Source: Thraustochytrium sp. TN22 (Eukaryota; Sar; Bigyra; Thraustochytrida; Thraustochytriidae). From it: a stretch of DNA of 64,000 nucleotides. Position numbers and translations under genes: made by a program. The notes under the pieces were generated by a model that was given only the letters and a program-made list of their open reading frames with translations, ran no database searches and was not told the DNA's origin. Positions 26,730 through 36,409 of the stretch are shown piece by piece. Numbering within the stretch: position 1 is the stretch's first letter; the number at the start of each line of letters is the position of its first letter. The stretch spans positions 248,001-312,000 of the forward strand of contig JABLUY010000002.1 in assembly GCA_013306675.1 (NCBI GenBank). Reading direction: 5' to 3'.

Positions 26730-29240
26730 CTACCGCTTGCGCTGCCGCTTTGAAGACCGCCTTGTCTCAGCAGGCGTTGCCTCGAGATCCTCCTCCTGGT
26801 CTTGCTTTCGAGTCTTCGTACGCGTCATGGGTGTGCTTGCCGCCGTGGGACTACTACCGGCCGCGCGCTGCGAGCGGCGCCGCTTGTCATCTGGTGCGGG
26901 CGTTTTGGCGGCTGCCGCGGCCGAGCGGCGCGTCGTTCTAGTCGGCGCGCTGCTCGTGGGCTGGGAGGGTGGCGTGCTCGCAGCAGAGGCGCTCCTGGTC
27001 GAGCTCCGGGTTGCGCTGCGAGGGTGCTCTGCGGCGGCCTTGGCGGCCTTTGCAATTCGGCTCGCCGAGGCCCGCGTGCCCGCGTGCCGGTTGTTGTTGT
27101 TGTTGTTGTTGTTGCTTTTAGCAGCACTGCTACTCTTGCTGCTGACACTGCTGCTGCTGCTGCCGGGCGGCGTCGATCGGACCGTCCCATTGCCCGCGCT
27201 AGCCTGCGTGCGGCTGGACGGCGTCCTGTTTAGAGGCGGGGACGGGGTCAGCCCGCCCGCCTCAGCGGTGGCCAGGGAGTCGACCGTAGGAATCTCCTCA
27301 AGAACGGGCGGCACGACAAGGCCCTGATCCGCCACCATGGCGGCGCTGCCGTTGTTGGTGCTGCTACTGCTCGCCCGAGCGCGCGCAGACAGCGCAGCGA
27401 GACGTCGAACGGCCTCGGCGCTGTCGCCGGTACTACTGCGCGGTGAGGAGGACACTGTCGACCGGCGGCGGTCGCGGGGCGAGCGAGCGCGCTGCGAAAG
27501 AGACTGACGGCGCACGCGCTCTTCGTCCTTGAGGCGCTTCTTCTCCTCCATGTGCGCCTCGTACTCGGCCTTGGCGGCCTCGAGTGCCACAACATGCCGC
27601 GCGCGGTAGGCCTCGTCGCGCCAGTCGTCCTTGGGAGCGTTCGGCCCGGGCTCCGCCGGGTCCTCGCGCCAATCGTGCACGCGCCACGACGGCAGGTCGA
27701 CGTCAGTCTCCTGCGTCACAGCGGCGGCGGTGGCTGCGCCGGCAGTCTCCGCAGCCGGCGCCGGCGCCGGCGCCGGGTCGGCACCGACATCCACTTCGCT
27801 GGCGCTCTTGACGCGCGCAAGCGGAGACACCGTGCTGGGCCGCGAGGGATCGTCGTTCTCGCTGACGCGGAACTGCACGACAATCTCGTCGAAGTTGAAG
27901 GGCTCGGTCTCCACCTCGTCGTTAAGCACGGCGCCCATGGACGGGCCAACGAAAGGGCCAACCGGGGGCAGAAACTTTGGCGCGCGCACCTTGGGCCCGT
28001 CGCAGCCGCTGTCGGTGCGGACAGCATCCAGGCTCTCCTCGAGGCTGTCGCTGCGGACGCGGTCCGCGCGCCGCGACCCGCCACGCGTGGGCTTCTTACG
28101 ACGGCGCTCCTCAAGGTCCGCCAGCGCCTGCGGGCCGTTCTGAAAGACCACCTCGCGCACGCGGCTCAAGTGAGCGCGCGCGCGCGCCAGGCGCGCCGCC
28201 ACCTCGGTATCGGAAAGCTCCAGTTCGGTGCTGTACTGCACGGACGAGGCTGGGTTCATGGCCAGTCCCAGGGCGGCATTGGAAGCGTTCGCGTTGCGCG
28301 AAGACACGCTGGCGTTTGCCTCCAGCTCCTTCTCCAGGTGGAGCGGCATAAGGCTCGCACTGGAGGGCAGGAAAAATCGCGTGCGGCGGCTCTCGCTCTC
28401 GGTGACTTTGGGCAGGCTTGCCGGGTCGGGACCGTGCTTGCCGGCCGGCGGCGGGCTCGGGTTGCGGTGCGCCGGCACCGCGTGCAAGCGCTCGTCGTAG
28501 GCGCCGAAGGTGGCGCCCGGACCCAGCCCCTCCTGCAGGTCCGAGACCGCGGCAGCCGCCGCCGCCACCTCGGCCGCCTCCGGCGCGGACCGCGCGAGCG
28601 GCGCATCGTCGGGAGAGACGGAGTCATCGGCAGTGGCAGCAACACCGGCCAGGGCGTCCGGGAAGGCCTTCCGAAGAGCCTCCTCCTCTTCGCGCAAGAG
28701 CGCCTGCTGCTCGGCGCGCAGCTCGAGCGCGCGCGCGATGGCGGCGTCGATGCGCGAGAGCAGGTCGTCTTGGTCGCGCCGCACCACGAGCCCAAGCGGC
28801 GGTCGTGGCCGGGGCTCTCCCTCCGGCGCATCCGCGACGCTCGTGAGCGAGACGCCTTCCGCCTTTTCCTCCTTGCCGGCAGCCTGCAGCGGCCCGCCGG
28901 CAGCCGGCTCAAGCAGGCCGATGGCCAGGAAGACGTTGAGGCAGGTGCGCGCCCACGCCGGCGAGAAGCCCTCGTCCACCGCGAGCTCCTGGCAGGCGTC
29001 GCGCACCATGTCCACGAGGTCATCGAAGCAGCCGTCAAAGGGCTCCTTGTACTGGCCCAGCAGGTGCAGCACCGACGAGGTGAGCACCTCCTGCAGCGTC
29101 AGCGGCTCGCGGCCCGCCGTCGCCAGCGCCTCGCGCGCGCTCGCCTGCGCGGCGGCGGCCGCCGCCGCCAGCCCGCCCGCGCCGCGCTTGCGCCCCGGGC
29201 ACAGCGCCGCCAGCGCGGCCGGCGCGCGCGCGCGCTTCAT
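26730..29240 (-). CDS. PEHE-domain chromatin protein (KANSL1/MSL1-like)
   Basis: 836 residues. The region ~447-580 matches a PEHE domain: FNFDEIVVQF, then LPSWRVHDW (516-524) and DDWRDEAYRARHVVALEAAKAEYEAHMEEKKR, paralleling KANSL1's 'FDINNIVIP', 'TPSWR' and 'LSDAAFAALH...E' blocks. In animals this domain recruits the MYST acetyltransferase MOF in the NSL and MSL complexes, so a histone acetyltransferase scaffold is the best inference. The N-terminus (50-125) has an ordered helical segment (LTSSVLHLLGQYKEPFDGCFDDLVDMV). The rest is low-complexity, with an Asn run encoded by GTT repeats (27091-27114) and a basic Ser-rich tail ending RRSSKRQRKR, which looks nuclear. Confidence 0.68.
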   Translation of the reverse strand: MKRARAPAALAALCPGRKRGAGGLAAAAAAAQASAREALATAGREPLTLQEVLTSSVLHLLGQYKEPFDGCFDDLVDMVRDACQELAVDEGFSPAWARTCLNVFLAIGLLEPAAGGPLQAAGKEEKAEGVSLTSVADAPEGEPRPRPPLGLVVRRDQDDLLSRIDAAIARALELRAEQQALLREEEEALRKAFPDALAGVAATADDSVSPDDAPLARSAPEAAEVAAAAAAVSDLQEGLGPGATFGAYDERLHAVPAHRNPSPPPAGKHGPDPASLPKVTESESRRTRFFLPSSASLMPLHLEKELEANASVSSRNANASNAALGLAMNPASSVQYSTELELSDTEVAARLARARAHLSRVREVVFQNGPQALADLEERRRKKPTRGGSRRADRVRSDSLEESLDAVRTDSGCDGPKVRAPKFLPPVGPFVGPSMGAVLNDEVETEPFNFDEIVVQFRVSENDDPSRPSTVSPLARVKSASEVDVGADPAPAPAPAAETAGAATAAAVTQETDVDLPSWRVHDWREDPAEPGPNAPKDDWRDEAYRARHVVALEAAKAEYEAHMEEKKRLKDEERVRRQSLSQRARSPRDRRRSTVSSSPRSSTGDSAEAVRRLAALSARARASSSSTNNGSAAMVADQGLVVPPVLEEIPTVDSLATAEAGGLTPSPPLNRTPSSRTQASAGNGTVRSTPPGSSSSSVSSKSSSAAKSNNNNNNNNRHAGTRASASRIAKAAKAAAEHPRSATRSSTRSASAASTPPSQPTSSAPTRTTRRSAAAAAKTPAPDDKRRRSQRAAGSSPTAASTPMTRTKTRKQDQEEDLEATPAETRRSSKRQRKR

Positions 29241-30361
29241 CGCGCCGCCGCCGCCGCGCCGCCGCCGCCGCCGCTGCCGTCGCCGCGTCCCGCCGCGCGC
29301 CGCCGCGCCGCGCCGCGCCGCGCCGCGCCCGCGCGCGCCTATCTTTGTCTGGTCAGACAGCGAGCTCCCTCTGCGCGTCCACCACGGCACGGCATCCCAC
29401 TGCGCTCATCCCGCTGCGGCTCGGCTCGGCTCGGCTCGAGTCCGGGCCCGGCGCGGCCTTCGCTGCACTGCGCGGGCCGCGCGGCTGCCGCGCGCGCGCG
29501 CTCGCCGCGCCGGCGGCCGAGCGCGGCGCGGGACCCGCCTGCGGTCCTCGGTTTTTTCAAAATCCGCGTACCAGCACCAGCCAGCATGCCAGAAAGCAGG
29601 CAGGCAGGCAGGCAGACCCGCAACGCTAACTTACCTGGCGACCGACCGGGCGGGCGGCCTCTCGCGGCGGCGCGACGCCGGCGGAGCGCGCGGCCTGCCT
29701 GCAGCCCCCGCGCAGCGCGGCGCGGCGCGGGCGCGCGGGCGCGAGCGAGCCTCGACGCGCGCGGATCCGATCCCTTCTCCTTCTCTTCGCGTCCCAGACG
29801 AGAGAGACTCCGCCGGCGGCGCCGCCTCCGGTCCGCCTCTCCCGGCAGGCGGGCAGGGAGGCCGACGGCGGCGCTGCGAGCGAGCACCTGCCGCTGCTCC
29901 CCGGCGCGCGCGGCGTCCGCGTCGCGTCGCGGTGCGGAGCGGCAGGCAGGCAGGCGGCGGCTTTCGGCAAGTCCCTGGATCGCGCCGCGCAGGCGCAGCC
30001 AGCCGGCCCGGTTCGCGGCTGCTCGCGCGGCGCAGAGCGCGCAGAGGGCGAACGTCTCGCGCGGGCGCGCCCGTGCGAGCCTGAGCGGGCCTGCGCAAGC
30101 TGAGCGAACTGCGTGAGACTGTGCGAGCCTGCGCGAGCCTGCGCGAGAGCGCTGCCTCCGGTGGCGGCCCGCGCCGTCGCCTCCAAGTCCGAGTCCGGCG
30201 CCAAGCGATAGTCGCGCCGGCACGCACACCGTTGGCGCGAGCAGGTCCGCGGGGCGCTTGCGCAAGCAGGGCGAGCAGCGCGAGCTGACCAAGCAGCAAA
30301 CCCACGCGGAGAACCACGAGCGACGCGCGAGGAGGGCCAAGGCGAGGCGCGGCGGGCCGTC
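29241..30361. other. Divergent upstream region with a strong minus-strand splice donor
   Basis: 1,121 bp between divergent ATGs, very GC-rich. On the minus strand a near-perfect donor CAG|GTAAGTTAG begins at 29632 and an acceptor TGACCAG ends at 29349, so the PEHE gene may have a 284-bp intron in its 5' UTR. A CAGGCAGG run lies at 29595-29613 and a GCGAGCCTGC repeat near 30120-30150. Long Arg/Ala-rich frames are treated as artefacts. Confidence 0.4.
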
Positions 30362-31921
30362 ATGGCGGGTGAGCCGGCGGTGCCGGCGGTGCCGGCGTCG
30401 ACGGTGTCGTGGCTGGAGCAGCGCGCGGCGCTGGCGGCGCTGCTGGCGGCCAGGCCCGGGCTGGAAGCGGCGCTGGCGGCGGCGCGCGGTGAGGAGACCG
30501 AGGCGAGCTTCTTGGGTAGGTTCGTCGTGGCGACGAACGGCGACGCGGAAGCCGCGGCGAGGCAGATCGAGGAGTACGTCGGCTGGCACGCGAGGCTCGG
30601 GCTGCGCGCGGCGTGGAGGACGCCGGCCGAGGCCGTTCTGGGCTGCGATTCGCGGTTCGTGGACGAGCGGTACCCGCTCTACATCCGCGGCACGGATCGC
30701 TTCGGGCACCCAGTGCTGTACGCGCGCACCGGCGGCGTGCGCATCAACCAGATCCTGGAGCGCGTGGACGAGGAGTCCTTTCTCAGGTACCACGCGTGGC
30801 TGCGCGAGCGCATGATGCGCATGCGAGACATGCAGCTGGCAGCCGCCAAGAAGCCGTACCACCCGCTGGCGGCGCAGTACACGGTGGTGATGGATTTCGA
30901 GGGTGCCTCCACGAGCCAGCTCAAGAAGCCCTTCTACGGCATCGTCAAGCAGACCATGCACATTGACCAGACGTACTACCCGGAGCGCATGTTCCGGTCG
31001 ATCCTGGTCAACGTGCCCATTCTCTTCTCGGCGGTCTGGGCCGTCGTGAAGAACTTCCTCGACAAGGACACAGCGGCCAAGCTGCGCATCGTGCGCTCCG
31101 ACTACTTCAAGCACCTCGAGGCGGTCATTGACCCGGCACAGATCCCAAGCGACTTTGGCGGCCACGCGCCACCCCTCACCTACGAGGACCACGTGAGTCA
31201 GGTCACGAAGCGCTTCCTCGCCGAACAGAACCTGAGGGAGGCAGACGAACAGGACGAGGGGATTCCGGCGGAAGAGGAGGAAAAGCGACCGTCGCAGACG
31301 CCGCCCCCCGCGCGGCAAAGCATGGGCCGTGCCATTCCGGGGGCGCTTTCGCTGGACGGGGACGAATGCGTCACGGCGCCCAAGGCCGCAGAGGCCGCCA
31401 AGGCCGCAGAGGCCGCCAAGGCCGCAGAGGCCGCCAAGGCCGTGGAGGCGCCGGCGGAGGTCGAGCCCGCGGGGCCCTCGTCGTCGGTCCGCGAGCTGCA
31501 GGTGGCCCTGCTGCGCGCTCACCTCGAATTTGAACTCGTGGAGCGCGAGACGCTCGAAGAGAATGCGTATCTGCGGCGGCAGATTGAGGAGCGCAAGAGC
31601 GAGCTGGCCGCCGGCGCGCGGTCGCCCTCCGCGGCGCTGCGCTCCCGCCAGGCGTCCGCAACGCTCGGCGACGAAAGCGTGGCAGCGCTCGAAGCGCAGG
31701 TGATCAGCTTGCGGCGCGAGTTGGAGGAGGTTCTGGAGGAGACGAGCGCGCACCAGCGCGCCATCAGCTTCGCGCGCGCCTATATCGACGAAAGCGCCAA
31801 GTCTGAGGCGCACCAGGACGCGCGCCTGTGCGCCCAGGATTCCCAGCTGGCCGATCTGCGCGCCGAGGAGGAGCGCCTGCGCGCCGAGGCGATGGCATTG
31901 CGCCGGTCGCTGCGGTCATGA
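30362..31921 (+). CDS. Sec14-like CRAL-TRIO protein with C-terminal coiled coil
   Basis: 519 residues. The N-terminal helical CRAL-TRIO-N part (SFLGRFVVATNGDAEAAARQIEEYVGW) is followed by a lipid-binding CRAL-TRIO domain to ~275: RYPLYIRGTDRFGHPVLYAR, YTVVMDFEGAS, YYPERMFRSILVNVPILFSAVWAVVKNFLDKDTAAKLRIV and IPSDFGG. Such proteins exchange phosphatidylinositol or other hydrophobic ligands between membranes. Residues ~340-360 contain three exact 18-bp repeats encoding AAEAAK, and ~375-519 a long coiled coil with heptad leucines, suggesting a dimer or a membrane-tethering partner. It converges on the first trypsin gene with a 120-bp gap. Confidence 0.85.
   Translation: MAGEPAVPAVPASTVSWLEQRAALAALLAARPGLEAALAAARGEETEASFLGRFVVATNGDAEAAARQIEEYVGWHARLGLRAAWRTPAEAVLGCDSRFVDERYPLYIRGTDRFGHPVLYARTGGVRINQILERVDEESFLRYHAWLRERMMRMRDMQLAAAKKPYHPLAAQYTVVMDFEGASTSQLKKPFYGIVKQTMHIDQTYYPERMFRSILVNVPILFSAVWAVVKNFLDKDTAAKLRIVRSDYFKHLEAVIDPAQIPSDFGGHAPPLTYEDHVSQVTKRFLAEQNLREADEQDEGIPAEEEEKRPSQTPPPARQSMGRAIPGALSLDGDECVTAPKAAEAAKAAEAAKAAEAAKAVEAPAEVEPAGPSSSVRELQVALLRAHLEFELVERETLEENAYLRRQIEERKSELAAGARSPSAALRSRQASATLGDESVAALEAQVISLRRELEEVLEETSAHQRAISFARAYIDESAKSEAHQDARLCAQDSQLADLRAEEERLRAEAMALRRSLRS
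31385..31438 (+). repeat. Three exact 18-bp repeats in the CRAL-TRIO gene
   Basis: The unit GCCGCAGAGGCCGCCAAG occurs three times without change and encodes AAEAAK, a helical spacer between the lipid domain and the coiled coil. Confidence 0.9.
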
Positions 31922-32041
31922 CTTGTATGAGCACGTACGATCCCGTTGAGGCTAAGTTTATGTATCTAAGAACCTAATCTATCTCTATGAAGTGTATGCC
32001 ACGTTGGTTTGCACACAAGAAGGGAATGGCGCGGCGGCTCG

Positions 32042-33346
32042 TCAAGAAAAGAGCTCCAAAAAGACGTTCGGGAGGCACCGATTCCGCAGGTACCCAACGT
32101 CGAGAACGGGCGCGCTCTTCGGGTTCCAAAAGCACCGCCCCTCTCGCTCGCCCGAGGTGCATTTGGACTGCTTCCCCGTGTCGCAAAGCAGGAACTCCTC
32201 CACGAGCGCTGTTCGCGTCTCCGGCACGTACACGGTGGGCGCCGCGGTGGGCGCCGGCGTCTCGCGCGCCACCACTGGCAGACATGTCTTCTCCGGCCAC
32301 CCCTCGAGGAGTTCATCGTTGGCGTTCCAGAAACAGCGCTGCTTGCGCTTGCCCTTGAGGCACTTGGACTTGGTCGCATACTCCTGGCAAAACTCGTACT
32401 CAGCCTCGTCGCTGGCGTCCGCAAAGGTCGTGGGCGCCTCCGTGGCCTCCCTTTGCACCTTCTTGGTGAGCGACTCGCCCCAGTTCGTCACCTTCTTCTC
32501 TATCCATGCAGCGTATGAGGACACACGCGTGTACACACCCGGATAATTTGCCAGCGCGCAGCCTTCGCCGAAGGAGACGATGCCGATCTGCACCGGCTCG
32601 CCGTCGTCGTCCGTATAGATGAGCGGCGACCCGGAGTCGCCGGTGCATGAGTCATAGCCACCATCATCGAAACCGGCGCAAATGTGCGAGTCCTTGATCA
32701 TGCCCTCGTACGCTTTGTTGCATTTGGCCTGGCCCACCACAGGTACGTCCACCTGGCGCAACTTGTCCTCCACCGTCGTAGCGAATTGTGACGTGTAGCC
32801 CCAGCCTAGCGCCGTGAGCATTTGACCCTTGTCCTCCTGCGGCGAGGCATTCTCGACTTGGTTGATGGGCAGCGGATCGATGCCCTCCACCGCTTCCGAC
32901 AGGTACAGAAGCGCCAGGTCATATCGCGCATACGACTTGAAGGATGGGTGCTCCGCGACGTCCTCGACCGTGGTGACGAAGCCACCCTCGCTGCTGAGAT
33001 CCCGGTTGCCCACAACGACACGGTGCGGAGTCATGAAGGCCGTGCAGTGCGCCGCAGTCAGCACTACGCGCGGCGCGATGAGCGCGCCGCCGCAGAAATG
33101 ATAGTACTCGCCGTACCACAGCCGCTGCAAGGACACCATGTACGTCGCCTGGCCCGCGGCCACCACGCTGCCTCCCACGATGCGCGCGTCAGCCCCGGCG
33201 CCGCTTCCGTCGCCGCGCAGGCCGGAGCCCGAGTCGCCGCCCTCGCTTGAAGACCCACCCAGCGCCACCACGACGAGCGCCACGGCTGTGGCGGCCACTG
33301 CCACCACGCCCAGCGCCGCCAGCGCTCGTACTACACCGCGTCGCAT
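32042..33346 (-). CDS. Trypsin-like serine protease A with two C-terminal Cys modules
   Basis: 434 residues. A basic start and long hydrophobic stretch (~8-30) look like a signal anchor. A Gly/Ser linker precedes the activation site R-IVGG. The S1 chymotrypsin-fold domain shows His100 (TAAHC), Asp143 (YDLALLYL) and Ser238 (CTGDSGSPL); the Asp before SC at the base of the S1 pocket predicts cleavage after Lys/Arg. The usual GDSGGP is GDSGSP. After residue ~300 two four-cysteine modules (YEFC...CFWN...CLP and FLLC...CFWN...RCLP) flank a PAPTAAPT linker. It is the last gene of a three-gene head-to-tail protease array; likely secreted or surface-anchored. Confidence 0.85.
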   Translation of the reverse strand: MRRGVVRALAALGVVAVAATAVALVVVALGGSSSEGGDSGSGLRGDGSGAGADARIVGGSVVAAGQATYMVSLQRLWYGEYYHFCGGALIAPRVVLTAAHCTAFMTPHRVVVGNRDLSSEGGFVTTVEDVAEHPSFKSYARYDLALLYLSEAVEGIDPLPINQVENASPQEDKGQMLTALGWGYTSQFATTVEDKLRQVDVPVVGQAKCNKAYEGMIKDSHICAGFDDGGYDSCTGDSGSPLIYTDDDGEPVQIGIVSFGEGCALANYPGVYTRVSSYAAWIEKKVTNWGESLTKKVQREATEAPTTFADASDEAEYEFCQEYATKSKCLKGKRKQRCFWNANDELLEGWPEKTCLPVVARETPAPTAAPTVYVPETRTALVEEFLLCDTGKQSKCTSGEREGRCFWNPKSAPVLDVGYLRNRCLPNVFLELFS

Positions 33347-33404
33347 CGTGGTCGCTGCCAGCGGCTTGCTCCGTTCAAGCCGCTGCGAATGCTACAACCT
33401 CCTC

Positions 33405-33409
33405 TGCTG

Positions 33410-33443
<34 letters not shown>
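33405..33443. repeat. CTG trinucleotide repeat
   Basis: About 12 CTG units with one CTC interruption, 60 bp upstream of protease A's start codon. Confidence 0.9.
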
Positions 33444-34843
33444 GCCGCCAGCAGCACCGCCGCTATGGCTGTCGCGCGAGTGCTCGTTCGCCAGCTCGTG
33501 CGCTTGGTCGCTCGCTCGCACTCCGAGCCGGAGAGAGAGCGAGCGGGGTCTGCCGCCAGCGCGGCTCCGCGGTCCGGACTCCTGCGCCCGCCGACGCGCG
33601 CTGGTATGCACGCCAAGTCCCGCCGGACGGGCGCCGGGCTGCAGGTCTGGGCGCGCGCCGGGATGGCGATGTAGTGCAGAACAAGGAGCGAGCTGAGGCG
33701 GCTCCGCAGACCTCGCCGGCAGCCAGCCCGCCGCGCGCGGGCGCGGGCGCGGGCGCGGCACGGGCCCGGCCCTCGGCTCGCGTCCGGCCTGCCTGCCCGG
33801 CTGCAGGCCGGCGCTGCGCAGCGCGGAGACGCGCGAGGGGCGTGCAATGATGGAGCGAGCGGGCGAGCCGCCTGGCCCTCGGCACGGAAGGAAGCAACCG
33901 GCCGACTGCCCGCGACAGCGGCAGCGAGCCGAGGCCGGCGAGGCCCGACGCGCGCCGCGCGGCGTCCGGCGCGGGCCGCCGGCCTGACAGTGAGCGCTCC
34001 GACGCGGAGAGGCACGCCGCGGGCGGCGGAGTCGGGCTGGGACGCGGGAGCCAAGCCAAGCGCGGGGAGGCGGGACGCGTCTGTCCTGTCCCGCTTAACG
34101 GAAGTCCGCGGACTTGCAAGTGGCACAGTGCACGCCGAGCAATGCGAAGCAAGGGCGTTCAAGTGCTAATCAAGCTTGGGCAGCCATTTGAAGGTGGGCC
34201 GCGCGCTTGCCAGCACTCCGAATCGGCCGTGCAGTGGCGGCTTTTGTCGAGGATGAAGGATTTTCAATGGCCGCCCCCGGGCGGAATGTAAGTCCCGGAT
34301 GCCATGCGCACGGCGCGCGCTAGGCCGGCTCCTGGTGAGCGAGGGCGAGCAGGTCTGGATTGGCCGGCTCCAAGGGCTCGCTCGCTCGCTTGGTCGCTCG
34401 ATTTGCTTGCTTCAAGTGATTGCTGGGGTAATGTCCACTTCGAGCTCGGGTGAAGAGAGAGAAAGACAAGCCTCTTGTCTCTGGCCTCTTGTTCTCTGGC
34501 TGGCAGCGATGCCTTGACGACCACTGGGCAAGAGCGCGTGTGCCAATGGAAGGAGCCCAAGCGCAAGCTTGATCTTGTGCGCATTTTCTGGCAGGGGCTC
34601 ACGTCCTTGCGCGTGAGAGAGATCCCATGCTGCTTGTGGCATGCTCAGAGCGAGCCAAAGCTTGTCGTTTGTCGGACTGGACTGGGGTCGCGGCTCACCG
34701 CGGCTCTCGTCAGGGGCCGCAAGTTGGCCAAAAAAAGAGGAAAACGAGACAAGGTGCAAGGTGCGGAGAAAACACTGCAGAAGGACGGCAACTTGATCGT
34801 CAGGATACAATCAGACCGGCTTGAAAAGCACACGGTCCACAAC

Positions 34844-34939
34844 CAGCACGCGCGTGGCATTCGGCAGCAGCACGCGCGGGGCGTTCGACACGAGAGCGCG
34901 CGTAGCATTTGGCACGAGCATGCGCGTAACCAACAGGAC
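34844..34939. repeat. 24-bp minisatellite, four units
   Basis: Four adjacent 24-bp units share the core GCACGCGCG-TGGCATTCGGCA with substitutions in each. The period keeps all frames open, explaining the repetitive short ORFs here. Confidence 0.75.
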
Positions 34940-35062
34940 GAGCCTGGCAGCGTTTGAGTGAGCACGCGTGCCCCGGCCTGTACGAGCACGCATTTCAGCA
35001 TGGCTCGCCCCTTCAGTCGGGCCTGGCGAGCGCTCGTAGATCCCTCACTTCGTCTCCGCATG

Positions 35063-36409
35063 TCAGGCGTCGTCAGGAAAGAGCGTGCGAAATGCCACGG
35101 GTAAGCAGCGCTTGCGCAGAAAGCTAACGTCCAGATACAGGTCGCTCTTGTAATTCCAAAAGCATCGAGTCTCGCCGCGGTCTGCGCAAATGCTGGCACT
35201 GCTCGCCGAGCAATAGTTGAGGTCGTCCTCCAAGTCGCTGCGCGTCTCGGGTAGCGCCCAGGTGGGTTCAGGCGTGGGCTGCGAGGTGGGCTCGGGAGTT
35301 GGCACAGAGACTGTTTTGCTGCTAGTCTGCGCGATGCTGGGCAGACAGGTGTCTTCGATCCAGGTTTCGAGGCCAACATCGGCATTCCAGAAGCACAAGA
35401 CGGACTGTGAGCGGCAGGTGGAAGCCGTGGTGAAGGTCGCGCAGTAGTCGTAGTTGGCCTGCTCTGAGATAGGAATGGCTTCGTTTGGCTGGACGAGCGC
35501 CTCGCCGTACATGGCGAGCGTCTCTTCGATCCAGTCAAGGTAATGAGAGACGCGCGTGTAGATGCCCGGGATACCCTGGCGCGCACACCCGCTGCCCGAG
35601 GAGACGATGCCGACCTGCAGCATGTAGTCTTCGCCGTCGATGGCGGTGTCAAAGAGCGGACCGCCAGAGTCGCCCTGACATGAATCGACACCTCCGGAGC
35701 TGTAGCCAGCACAAAGCATGCCCTCGACGATCGCCTTCTTACCGTAGACCTTTTTGCAGGTCTTTTGCGAGACGAGCGGCAGGGTCGCTTCGCGTAGGTT
35801 GGCAACCGCCTCGGTTGAGCCCTCCTCCGTGACGCCCCAGCCAATCACGGTTTCGATCCGACCTGGTGTCTCGTGCGGGGGTGCAAAGGCGTCGCGGCTG
35901 AGGCGCACCGGCTCAATGTCCGTGACTTCCTTGTCGAGCATGATGAGCTTGATGTCGTTCTTGACCTTCTTGGCGTTGTACTTGGGATGCGTAAAGGTGC
36001 GCACCGCCTTGCGCTCGATGCCATCCGAGCTCTCCCAGGCCCACGCGCCAACCTTGATGAGGTCCGGCGTGTAGCAGTGCGCCGCGGTCATGACAAATCG
36101 TTTTGAGATGAGCGTGCCTCCGCAGTAGTGCTTGAGCGAGCCCGATCTGGACGACTGCAGTGACGCGATGAAGCGATAAGGGTGCTCGTCCTCGCTCACC
36201 TCGGTGCCACCTACGACGCGCACAGAGATGCCGAGGAGGCTGCGCACGTCCTCCACCGCCAGTCCTGCGTCCTCCTCGTCCGCGTCGAAAAGGTTGCCCT
36301 TCGCAGCGCCGCGGAAGGCCGCGGTCTGCGCCTTGGCTTGAGCAGCCGTGCCACTCGCGGCCGCAGTCGCGGCCACAAGCACCAGCGCCGCCAGCGTAGA
36401 GGTCCTCAT
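35063..36409 (-). CDS. Trypsin-like serine protease B with two C-terminal Cys modules
   Basis: 448 residues. A classical signal peptide (MRTSTLAALVLVAATAAASG) leads to an acidic propeptide and the activation site R-VVGG. The catalytic triad is visible in MTAAHC, NDIKLIML and CQGDSGGPL, with Asp at the S1 pocket base (VDSCQGDSGG), so trypsin specificity is expected. The C-terminus has two four-cysteine modules (YDYC...CFWN...CLP; LNYC...CFWN...RCLP) joined by a Thr/Pro linker (PTPEPTSQPTPEPT). The ATG at 36409 is preferred because it gives the signal peptide. A probable 5' UTR intron lies just upstream. Secreted; physiological substrate unknown. Confidence 0.9.
   Translation of the reverse strand: MRTSTLAALVLVAATAAASGTAAQAKAQTAAFRGAAKGNLFDADEEDAGLAVEDVRSLLGISVRVVGGTEVSEDEHPYRFIASLQSSRSGSLKHYCGGTLISKRFVMTAAHCYTPDLIKVGAWAWESSDGIERKAVRTFTHPKYNAKKVKNDIKLIMLDKEVTDIEPVRLSRDAFAPPHETPGRIETVIGWGVTEEGSTEAVANLREATLPLVSQKTCKKVYGKKAIVEGMLCAGYSSGGVDSCQGDSGGPLFDTAIDGEDYMLQVGIVSSGSGCARQGIPGIYTRVSHYLDWIEETLAMYGEALVQPNEAIPISEQANYDYCATFTTASTCRSQSVLCFWNADVGLETWIEDTCLPSIAQTSSKTVSVPTPEPTSQPTPEPTWALPETRSDLEDDLNYCSASSASICADRGETRCFWNYKSDLYLDVSFLRKRCLPVAFRTLFPDDA

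Larger units (their letters stand above)
33347..35062. other. Long spacer between trypsin genes A and B
   Basis: 1,716 bp. It starts with a CTG run (about 33405-33443) just upstream of protease A, then a GC-rich Arg/Ala-coding stretch to ~34090, then lower-GC sequence containing a 24-bp minisatellite (34844-34939). No gene recognised. Frames here lack family motifs. Confidence 0.5.

Noticed and set aside
27552-30116. Very long plus-strand frame (about 850 codons) antisense to the PEHE gene
   Set aside because: Arg/Ala/Pro-rich low-complexity with no domain; an expected by-product of the antisense of a gene with near-saturated third-position GC.
29339-31813. Minus-strand frame of about 820 codons over the CRAL-TRIO gene
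   Set aside because: Antisense of a well-supported gene; composition biased to Arg, Leu and Gly with no motif.
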